The position numbers and the translations under genes are program-made. From the NCBI GenBank assembly GCA_023393815.1, contig JAEXBU010000089.1, positions 1-46,574 on the forward strand: a stretch of DNA of 46,574 nucleotides, read 5' to 3'. Of this stretch, positions 40,256 through 46,574 are shown in pieces; position 1 is the stretch's first letter; each line of letters starts with the position of its first letter. The notes under the pieces are model-generated. The model searched no databases and was not told the DNA's origin. It saw nothing but the letters and a program-made list of their open reading frames with translations. This stretch comes from Bacillota bacterium (GTDB lineage: Bacteria; Bacillota; Clostridia; Tissierellales; Peptoniphilaceae).

Positions 40256-41002
40256 ATGAGTGAATTACTGAAAGTGGAGGGCGTTCGCGCTTCCGTAGGA
40301 GAGAAGGAAATTTTAAAGGGTATGAACCTAACCGTTCACAAAGGCGAAGTACACGTCATTATGGGTCCCAACGGCAGTGGGAAGTCTACCCTCGCCAATG
40401 TGATTATGGCCAATCCCGCCTACACCATGACCGAAGGAAAGATTTTTTTCGAAGGGGAAGATGTTACGGACGAGACGACGGACAAGCGCGCTCGCCGCGG
40501 TCTGTACTTAAGTTTCCAAACGCCGTATGAAATTCCCGGTATTAGCGTGGAAAATTTTATTCGTCAGGCTCTTCTGGCTCGTGGCGAAAAGACCTCTATC
40601 TTAAAGTTTAAGAAAGCCTTAGCTAAGAAAATGGAGCTCTTGGACATGAAACCGGAATACGCCGAACGCTATTTAAACGTGGGTTTTTCCGGCGGGGAAC
40701 GGAAGAAGACGGAGATTCTTCAGCTACTCATGCTCAATCCCAAGCTCGCCATCCTGGACGAAACGGATTCCGGCTTAGACGTGGATGCCGTCGCTACGGT
40801 CAGCCGCGGCTTAAAGGAATACTTGGACGGTGAAACATCCGCCGTGATCATTACCCACCACCGGGAAATCTTAAAGGAAATTCACCCGGACTTCGTGCAC
40901 GTCATTTACGGCGGACGTATCGTCACCGAAGGCGGCGATGAAATCATCGACCGCATCGAAGAAGAAGGTTTCGGCTGGATTAAGGACGAACGCCATGCGT
41001 AA
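40256..41002 (+). CDS. sufC: SUF complex ATPase SufC
   Basis: A 248-residue ABC-type ATPase that powers the SufBCD scaffold for Fe-S cluster assembly. Walker A is GPNGSGKSTLAN, the signature region is VGFSGGERKKTEIL, Walker B LAILDETDSGLD, and the switch His is in VIITHHREIL. Length matches the family. GGGAGG is 12 bases before the ATG, a longer gap than usual. It is first of the sufCBDSU operon and overlaps sufB by eight bases. Confidence 0.97.
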   Translation: MSELLKVEGVRASVGEKEILKGMNLTVHKGEVHVIMGPNGSGKSTLANVIMANPAYTMTEGKIFFEGEDVTDETTDKRARRGLYLSFQTPYEIPGISVENFIRQALLARGEKTSILKFKKALAKKMELLDMKPEYAERYLNVGFSGGERKKTEILQLLMLNPKLAILDETDSGLDVDAVATVSRGLKEYLDGETSAVIITHHREILKEIHPDFVHVIYGGRIVTEGGDEIIDRIEEEGFGWIKDERHA

Positions 41003-42401
41003 AAAGACAGACATTCAAGACATGGACCGAGGGATTTACGATGAAAAAAATCCCTTTACCTACCGGAAAAAGACGGAACAAGGCTTAAACGAATCCATTG
41101 TTCGTCAAATTTCCGCGGAAAAAAACGAACCGGCGTGGATGCTCGAAAAGCGCCTGGAAGCCCTAAAAATTTTTAACGAAAAGAAAAACCCCGTATGGGG
41201 TCCGGATCTTTCCGAAGTGGACATGGACAAGGTCATTACCTATATCCGTCCGGATGCGGACTTGGCAGCCGATTGGAAAGATGTGCCCGAAGAAATTCGA
41301 AATACCTTCGACAAACTCGGTATTCCCGAGGCGGAAAAAGAATCCATGCTTTCCGGTGTCGGCGCGCAGTACGATTCGGAAGTGGTCTACCACAGCATTC
41401 AACAACATCTCCTGGATCAAGGGGTTATTTACACGGACTTTGAAACAGGTTTGCACGAGTACGAAGACATCGTAAAGGAATACTTCGGCAAGTGCATTAC
41501 GCCGAATCTGCACAAGTATGCGGCTCTGCATTACGCCGTGTGGAGCGGCGGCAGCTTCGTCTATGTTCCGGAAGGGGTCGACGTGGACGTGCCCCTACAA
41601 TCCTACTTCCGCTTAAACGCGCCGGGGGCGGGGCAATTCGAACATACCCTCATCATTATCGAAAAGGGCGCCAAGTGCCACTTTATCGAGGGCTGTTCTG
41701 CGCCGAAATACAACGCCCTGAATCTACACGCCGGGGCCGTGGAGTTGTTTGTCAAAGACGACGCCACCTTGCGTTACTCCACCATTGAAAACTGGTCGAG
41801 AAACATGTACAACTTAAATACCAAGCGCGCCATCGTAGGGAAAAATGGCAAGATCCAATGGGTCTCCGGCTCCTTCGGATCCAAAGTAAGCATGCTTTAC
41901 CCCATGAGCGTCTTGGCGGGAGACGGCGCGCAAAACGAATATACGGGCATCAGCTTTGCCGGAGCCGGACAAAATATCGACACCGGGGCCCAAGTCATTC
42001 ACGCGGCAAACAATACGAAAAGCTCCATTCAATCGAAATCCATTTCGAAAAGCGGCGGCATCGGCGTGTATCGAGGCCTCGTCAAGGTAACGGACGACGC
42101 CAAGGGAACGAAATCCACCGTCTCCTGCGAGTCCTTAATGTTGGACGATTTCAGTCGTCAAGACACCATTCCCGCCATCGACATTCACAACAAAGACGTG
42201 GACTTCGGACACGAGGCAAAAATCGGCCGCATTTCCGACGAGGTCATCTTCTATCTTATGACCCGAGGTATTCCCGAAGAAGAAGCGCGGGCTACGGTGG
42301 TTCGGGGCTTTGCCGATCCCATCGCCAAGGAATTGCCCCTGGAATACGCCGTCGAGATGAATAACCTCATCTCCTTGGAATTGGAAGGGAGCATCGGCTA
42401 A
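40995..42401 (+). CDS. sufB: Fe-S scaffold protein SufB
   Basis: A 468-residue beta-helix scaffold. The conserved segments include AVWSGGSFVYVPEGVDVDVP, IIEKGAKCHFIEGCSAPKY and the C-terminal SCESLMLDDFSRQDTIPAID with a conserved Cys, ending MNNLISLELEGSIG. The frame stays open upstream inside sufC, but the ATG after AAGGACGAACGCC fits the family. It directly precedes sufD with a TAATG overlap; placing sufB second differs from the B. subtilis order sufCDSUB. Confidence 0.96.
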   Translation: MRKKTDIQDMDRGIYDEKNPFTYRKKTEQGLNESIVRQISAEKNEPAWMLEKRLEALKIFNEKKNPVWGPDLSEVDMDKVITYIRPDADLAADWKDVPEEIRNTFDKLGIPEAEKESMLSGVGAQYDSEVVYHSIQQHLLDQGVIYTDFETGLHEYEDIVKEYFGKCITPNLHKYAALHYAVWSGGSFVYVPEGVDVDVPLQSYFRLNAPGAGQFEHTLIIIEKGAKCHFIEGCSAPKYNALNLHAGAVELFVKDDATLRYSTIENWSRNMYNLNTKRAIVGKNGKIQWVSGSFGSKVSMLYPMSVLAGDGAQNEYTGISFAGAGQNIDTGAQVIHAANNTKSSIQSKSISKSGGIGVYRGLVKVTDDAKGTKSTVSCESLMLDDFSRQDTIPAIDIHNKDVDFGHEAKIGRISDEVIFYLMTRGIPEEEARATVVRGFADPIAKELPLEYAVEMNNLISLELEGSIG

Positions 42402-43405
42402 TGAAGGCACACAAGGGAAACATCCTGGAATATAAAACCTACGATTATTTAAAAGTCAATCAGACGGACGTAAAAGAGCGGGTGGACGCCGGGAAAAAGA
42501 AAGTCGATCCGCCGGCGATCTTTTCCGAATACCGTTACGCCGTCAGTCCGGAAATTATTCAACTTCACGACAACCACGCCACAATCTACCGCAACATTTC
42601 CGCCGAGGATCGGGTAGATCTGGGAGTAGAGACCGTCGAAGGCACGGAAAACGCCGTCATCACCATGGATCTTACGGTAGAAGAAGGAGCCCATGTGACC
42701 GGCTGCTTTAAAAGCAAAAAAACCGGTGGTTACCGCTCCTTTTTAAGCCGCATCCACGTAAAGAAAAACGGCGTGGCCCGTTTGTACTTCGTCAACGTGG
42801 ATCGAGCGGAAGTGGATAATTACCTGTCCATGGCCGCTATTTTGGAAGACGGGGCGAAACTTGACGCCTATGTATTCCACTTGGGCGACGGCAACGAAAC
42901 TGGCAATGTGAAGTGCTTTTTACGGGGCGAAGGAGCTCTCGGAAACATTCAGTCCATTTACCTGGGCAAAAAGAGCCAAGCCTATGACTTTATTTACGAT
43001 ATGGTTCACGAAGGCAAAGACACCACGTCGAATCTCATCGTCGACGGTGCCCTCATGGACGACAGCTACAAAGTTTTTAAGAGCCGCATCGACTTTTTGG
43101 AAGGCTCTAAACACAGTCGGGGCAACGAAGAAGAGTTTGCCATTCTTCTGGATTCCACGGCGCGGAGTATTTCCGTACCGGCTCTGTTAAGTCACGAAGA
43201 CGACGTGGAAGGCAATCACGCCGCCAGCGCGGGTAAATTGGATCAAGATATGCTCTATTACTTCCTTACTCGCGGTTTCGACGCCAAGACGGCGGAGCGG
43301 ATGATCGTCGACGCGAAATTTGCGCCGGTTATTGACGCGGTGATTTATGAAGACGAACGTAAGGCAATTTACGACGAATTGGAACGGATTATGGGGAGGC
43401 GCTAA
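42401..43405 (+). CDS. sufD: Fe-S assembly protein SufD
   Basis: A 334-residue paralogue of SufB that completes the SufBC2D complex. It shows the beta-helix pattern with repeated short strands and the C-terminal conserved GNEEEFAILLDSTARSISVP, SHEDDVEGNHAASAGKLD and YYFLTRGFD. It is shorter than Gram-negative SufD (about 420). It follows sufB by a one-base overlap and abuts sufS. Confidence 0.94.
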   Translation: MKAHKGNILEYKTYDYLKVNQTDVKERVDAGKKKVDPPAIFSEYRYAVSPEIIQLHDNHATIYRNISAEDRVDLGVETVEGTENAVITMDLTVEEGAHVTGCFKSKKTGGYRSFLSRIHVKKNGVARLYFVNVDRAEVDNYLSMAAILEDGAKLDAYVFHLGDGNETGNVKCFLRGEGALGNIQSIYLGKKSQAYDFIYDMVHEGKDTTSNLIVDGALMDDSYKVFKSRIDFLEGSKHSRGNEEEFAILLDSTARSISVPALLSHEDDVEGNHAASAGKLDQDMLYYFLTRGFDAKTAERMIVDAKFAPVIDAVIYEDERKAIYDELERIMGRR

Positions 43406-44653
43406 ATGTTACAAGCATCGGAAATTAAAGAAATACGCAAAGACTTTCCTTATCTGGAACTGTCTACCGCAGACAAGCCCCTGGTCTATTTAGACTCGGC
43501 GGCTACTACCCAAAAGCCAAGACAAGTGATCGAAGCGATGAATCGCTACTACAGTTATGAAAACGGCGGGCCTCACCGCGGCGCCCACCGCCTGTCCATG
43601 GCGGCTACGGAAGTATACGAAGGCGCGCGGGAAGCGGTGAAAAACTTTATCGGCGCAAGCAGCGCAAACGAAATCGTCTTTACGCGAAACGCCACGGAAA
43701 GCTTAAACCTTCTGGCCTACTGTTGGGGTCTCGAAAATTTAAAGGCGGGCGACGAAATCGTCCTTTCCATTATGGAACACCACGCCAACCTGGTTACCTG
43801 GCAATACGTAGCGGAAAAAACCGGTGCGAAACTTACGTACCTTTACATTGACGAAAACAGGGAAATCCCTAAAAAAGAAATCGAAGAAAAGATCACCGAA
43901 AAGACAAAATTGTTGGCCATTACCCAATCTTCCAACGTCTTGGGTACCATGCCCGACGTAAAGGGTATGATCGCCTATTTGAGAAAAGTAAGCCCCGACG
44001 CCAAGGCCGTGGTAGACGGCGCCCAAGGGGCTCCTCATATGCCCGTGGACGTAAAGGATATGGACTGTGACTTTTACGTCTTCAGTGGCCACAAGATGTT
44101 TGCGGCCATGGGTGCCGGCGTTCTCTACGGTAAGCTGGACAATTTAAATGCCCTAAAGCCCTATATGTACGGCGGCGACATGATCGAATACGTCTACGAA
44201 GACCACGCTACCTTCCTCGATGCCCCCGGGCGCTTCGAAGCGGGCACCCAAGATGTGGGCGCGGCATCGACTCTTCCCGTGGCTATCGACTACCTCGAGG
44301 CCATCGGTTTGGATAAGATCCACGAATACGAAAGCCACCTGGCGGACATCGCCTACGACGCTCTTTCGCAAATGGACGACATCACCATTCTCTCCCGGCC
44401 GACGAGCCCTCGAGGTGGATTGATTACCTTTAACTTTAAGGACGTCCACCCCCACGACGTAGCCAGCATTCTCGATGCCAAAGGCATCGCCATCCGAAGC
44501 GGCCACCACTGTGCGCAACCGTTGCATAGAAGCTTCGGCATTCACTTCTCCTGTCGGGCCTCCTTTGCGGTCTACAACACGGAAGAAGAAGTGGAATACT
44601 TTATTAAGAGCTTAGACGAAGTAAGGAGGTTGATGGGCCTTGGCACTCGATGA
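43406..44653 (+). CDS. sufS: Cysteine desulfurase SufS
   Basis: A 415-residue PLP enzyme that takes sulfur from cysteine for Fe-S clusters. It has EHHANLVTWQ, the PLP Lys in VFSGHKMFAAMGAG, and the catalytic Cys in IRSGHHCAQPLH (about residue 370), with the short active-site loop of class II desulfurases. It passes sulfur to SufU. Its start is immediately after the sufD stop; its end overlaps sufU by 14 bases. Confidence 0.96.
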   Translation: MLQASEIKEIRKDFPYLELSTADKPLVYLDSAATTQKPRQVIEAMNRYYSYENGGPHRGAHRLSMAATEVYEGAREAVKNFIGASSANEIVFTRNATESLNLLAYCWGLENLKAGDEIVLSIMEHHANLVTWQYVAEKTGAKLTYLYIDENREIPKKEIEEKITEKTKLLAITQSSNVLGTMPDVKGMIAYLRKVSPDAKAVVDGAQGAPHMPVDVKDMDCDFYVFSGHKMFAAMGAGVLYGKLDNLNALKPYMYGGDMIEYVYEDHATFLDAPGRFEAGTQDVGAASTLPVAIDYLEAIGLDKIHEYESHLADIAYDALSQMDDITILSRPTSPRGGLITFNFKDVHPHDVASILDAKGIAIRSGHHCAQPLHRSFGIHFSCRASFAVYNTEEEVEYFIKSLDEVRRLMGLGTR

Positions 44654-45065
44654 TATTTACACTACCCTGATTATGGAAGAGTCCCGTTCGGAACACAACA
44701 GGGGGGATTTGGAAGATCCGGATTACAAAGAACTGGGCCACAACCCCAGCTGCGGAGACGAAATCACCCTGCAAATTAAAATGGACGGCGACGCCCTCAA
44801 GGATCTGTCCTATACCGGCGAGGGCTGCGCCATCTCCCAGGCCTCCACATCCATTATGATCGACACAATCCGGGGTAAAACCCGAGATGAGGCCATTCAC
44901 TTGGCGGACACCTTTATCGGCATGATCAAAGGCGTGTCCTTAACGGAAGAAGAAAAAGACGCCTTGGAAGACGCCATGGCATTCGAAGGCATATCCAAAT
45001 TGCCCGCCCGGGTAAAATGCGCCGTCCTTCCCTGGTACACATTGAAAAATATTTTAGAAAATTGA
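44640..45065 (+). CDS. sufU: Zinc-dependent sulfurtransferase SufU
   Basis: A 141-residue IscU-like protein of the SufU type. Ligands are in NPSCGDEITL, EGCAISQAST and ARVKCAVLPW, with the SufU-specific insertion between the second and third Cys. SufU accepts sulfur from SufS in Gram-positive bacteria. The start is TTG after AAGGAGG with a long spacer, giving MALDDIYTTLIM; the only nearby ATG is in the sufS frame. It ends the operon before a terminator. Confidence 0.95.
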   Translation: MALDDIYTTLIMEESRSEHNRGDLEDPDYKELGHNPSCGDEITLQIKMDGDALKDLSYTGEGCAISQASTSIMIDTIRGKTRDEAIHLADTFIGMIKGVSLTEEEKDALEDAMAFEGISKLPARVKCAVLPWYTLKNILEN

Positions 45066-45066
45066 T

Positions 45067-45094
45067 GAGAGCCGCCGTTGCACGGCTCTTTTTT
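45067..45094 (+). terminator. Terminator of suf operon
   Basis: AGAGCCG and CGGCTCT pair around a 9-base loop and are followed by TTTTTT, one base after the sufU stop. Confidence 0.88.
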
Positions 45095-45169
45095 ATAGAT
45101 AAAATTTTGAATGAATAACTGCAAATATAAAATCGAGAGCAAAATATTATATAAAAAAATGGAAACTTG

Positions 45170-45178
45170 TGGTATAAT
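45170..45178 (+). promoter_or_regulatory. Extended -10 promoter of MarR gene
   Basis: TGGTATAAT is an extended -10 in an AT-rich spacer, 83 bases before the MarR start. No good -35 is seen. The remaining spacer (45095-45261) contains nothing else I can name. Confidence 0.6.
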
Positions 45179-45261
45179 TATCAGAAATAAATGCAGAAGA
45201 GAAAATAATTTGATGAAACATTCTCTTTTGTACATACATAGATAGATAAGAGGGGGCACTT

Positions 45262-45750
45262 ATGGAATCCAGAGAATTTTTATGGACTTATTGGAATTTA
45301 GTCAAAGAGGCTTGCGATACGAAAAGCGCCTTAACGGAATACTTTTCGAAACATTATGACCTGACCCAATTGCAATTTCTGGTTATGGGGCAAGTGGACT
45401 CATTGGAAGACACGTCCATTCGCGCCATTGCCCAGTCTCTGCGCAGGGATCACGGCAACATTTCCAAAATCTGTACGGTGCTTGAAGAAAAGGGCTTCGT
45501 TTACCGAAGGCGTTCCGAGGCGGACAGTCGGATCGTCAATATTTATCTCACGGAACAGGGGGACGACTACATTCGGGAATTTCGCGACATTGTGGCACCA
45601 TTTATCCTGAAATTGGGGGACTACCTTTCCGACGGGGATCTGCGTTTTTTAGCAAAGGGTATGGAGACCATAGACAAATTGCTCAACGAATCGGAAGAAG
45701 TGCAGGCGCTTCGGAAAAAGAGAAAACCCACGTGTCGCCCCAAGGAATAA
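45262..45750 (+). CDS. MarR-family transcriptional regulator
   Basis: A 162-residue winged-helix regulator. The HTH part is SIRAIAQSLRRDHGNISKIC and the wing FVYRRRSEADSRIVNIYLTE with the Asp-x-Arg signature. It is distinct from the leftward MarR protein at 14.3 kb. It is monocistronic, with an AGAGGGGG ribosome site, its own promoter and a downstream hairpin. Its target may be itself or the next gene. Confidence 0.88.
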   Translation: MESREFLWTYWNLVKEACDTKSALTEYFSKHYDLTQLQFLVMGQVDSLEDTSIRAIAQSLRRDHGNISKICTVLEEKGFVYRRRSEADSRIVNIYLTEQGDDYIREFRDIVAPFILKLGDYLSDGDLRFLAKGMETIDKLLNESEEVQALRKKRKPTCRPKE

Positions 45751-45762
45751 TTTGATCATGCA

Positions 45763-45804
45763 ATACCCTTCTCCCGGTGCTTGTGGGATGGAGGGATTTT
45801 TTTT
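45763..45804 (+). terminator. Putative terminator after MarR gene
   Basis: An imperfect hairpin (ATACCCTTCTCCC with GGGATGGAGGGA) is followed by eight Ts. Confidence 0.55.
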
Positions 45805-45865
45805 GCGTAAATATGTCAAATCCGAGTCATCCTTTCCAGGTGCGGGAAATTTTCGGCCGATGAAT

Positions 45866-45871
45866 TATAAT
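45866..45871 (+). promoter_or_regulatory. Putative -10 of the NamZ-like gene
   Basis: TATAAT lies 20 bases before the ATG; GGAGAGGA is the ribosome site. No -35 is convincing. Confidence 0.45.
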
Positions 45872-45891
45872 GGAAAGAGAAAGGAGAGGAC

Positions 45892-46574
45892 ATGAAGAGA
45901 ATTTTTCATCTTAGCGTTTTTGTTTGTATCCTGTGCTGTCTGCTTACGCCGACGGCGGCTCACGCCGAGCGGGCGCGGGCAGTAAAAAGCCCTCAGGCTC
46001 TTCGCATCGACGGAGAGAGCACCGAGGTGCGGGGCTATAATATCGGCGGTTACAATTACTACCGCCTTCGGGATTTGGCCAAGGCGCTTGCGGGCAAAGT
46101 GGACTTCGACCTTGCCGGCGACAATCGACAAATTACCGTGGATCGGACGAAGACCTACAACAGCTTTGTCGGCGACCAAATGGGGGCGCGCGTGGAATGG
46201 GCGAACCTTCAGCCTATGCGCCTTAAGGTCAACGGAGAAAATCCCGCGGACGTGGTGGAAAACGCCTACAATATTCGCGGCTTTAACTATTTCCGCCTTC
46301 GCTCCGTGGGCGCCTTTTTAGGCTTTAGCGTCACCTACGACGAGGAGAAAAACGAGGCAGTCATCGACACGGGCGCGCCGAAAAAACCCGCATCGACTTC
46401 CGGTTCGGCACAGTCGGTGTCGACAGGACGGGTCATCTTGGGAGACGAGCGACTGCTGACGGAATACAAGGATCTTATCGACGGAAAGCGCGTGGGTCTT
46501 ATTACCAATCAAACCGGGGTGGATGCCGCGGGGGTTTCTGTGGCCGAAAAGATTCAGGCCTACCCGAATGCCTC
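45892..46574 (+). CDS. Exported NamZ-like (DUF1343) protein with stalk-type N-terminal domain, cut by window end
   Basis: The first 227 residues of a secreted protein. A signal peptide ends about TAAHAE (residue 26). Residues of about 35-165 contain two similar units, YNIGGYNYYRLRDLAKALAG and YNIRGFNYFRLRSVGAFLGF, the pattern of copper-amine-oxidase-N-like or stalk domains. A Ser/Gly-rich linker follows, then DGKRVGLITNQTGVDAAG, the start of the DUF1343/NamZ fold. NamZ enzymes are exo-beta-N-acetylmuramidases acting on peptidoglycan fragments. The catalytic part lies outside the window, so the assignment rests on the N-terminal motif. Confidence 0.78.
   Translation, partial: MKRIFHLSVFVCILCCLLTPTAAHAERARAVKSPQALRIDGESTEVRGYNIGGYNYYRLRDLAKALAGKVDFDLAGDNRQITVDRTKTYNSFVGDQMGARVEWANLQPMRLKVNGENPADVVENAYNIRGFNYFRLRSVGAFLGFSVTYDEEKNEAVIDTGAPKKPASTSGSAQSVSTGRVILGDERLLTEYKDLIDGKRVGLITNQTGVDAAGVSVAEKIQAYPNA

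Noticed and set aside
45223..45252. Short repeat-like run (tacatacatagatagataag) as a microsatellite
   Set aside because: Only two or three imperfect 4-base units; too short to call a repeat element.
1..46574. CRISPR array, insertion sequence, prophage or rRNA operon
   Set aside because: I found no regularly spaced repeats, transposase or integrase frames, or rRNA-like segments in the window.

Overview
The window is a replication-origin region of a low-to-moderate GC Gram-positive bacterium. Gene content and protein style suggest an anaerobic, non-spore-forming Firmicute close to Peptoniphilaceae (class Tissierellia). That placement is inference from recognised families (rpmH-rnpA-yidD-yidC-khpB-mnmE-mnmG-rsmG-parAB, a SUF-only iron-sulfur system, an RsbV/RsbW/SigB-like cassette without spore genes). 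It is not based on a database search. There are no rRNA genes, insertion sequences, phage genes or CRISPR arrays in view; one tRNA (Arg, CCT) is present.

Layout. oriC lies at about 25.54-25.85 kb, between dnaA and rpmH, with further DnaA boxes between dnaA and dnaN. Most genes to the left run leftward (dnaA, dnaN, S4 protein, recF, gyrB, gyrA, rsbV-rsbW-sigma, tRNA-Arg, a MarR pair, an envelope-redox operon with its own two-component system, an ArsS-type radical SAM gene, a Dlt-like surface-modification operon, dinB and a thioesterase pair). Most genes to the right run rightward (rpmH through rsmG, parAB with phzF/fchA/dagK, sufCBDSU, MarR, a NamZ-like gene cut by the window end). Exceptions are two rightward genes at 2.3-3.6 kb and a leftward block at 36.8-40.1 kb (nuclease, and mutY-NUDIX-yoaK).

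Most notable regions. (1) 3.6-9.3 kb is a five-gene operon resembling dltABCD but altered. It has a DltA-like adenylating ligase, an added GNAT acetyltransferase, a DltC-like carrier protein, a DltB/AlgI-like MBOAT, and in place of DltD one protein fusing an AlgJ/DltD-like SGNH domain to a PgaB/IcaB-like polysaccharide deacetylase. It could expose an amine on a surface glycan and acylate the same glycan. This is the best candidate for an undescribed system. (2) 10.4-14.06 kb holds a TlpA-like lipoprotein, a 49-residue CXXC membrane protein, a polyferredoxin-type membrane protein and an OmpR/HK pair, headed by an 11-bp-spaced direct repeat typical of OmpR-family sites. (3) Two parS-type sites sit just before parA, one inside the stem of a transcription terminator. 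(4) GyrA carries Leu at the canonical quinolone-resistance serine. (5) The RsbW-like anti-sigma factor lacks the normal ATP-binding boxes.

Genes are packed tightly, with many 1-22 base overlaps that imply translational coupling. Several starts are TTG or GTG (dnaN, yidC, gyrA, recF, sufU, polyferredoxin). Start choices rest on Shine-Dalgarno sequences and family N-termini.
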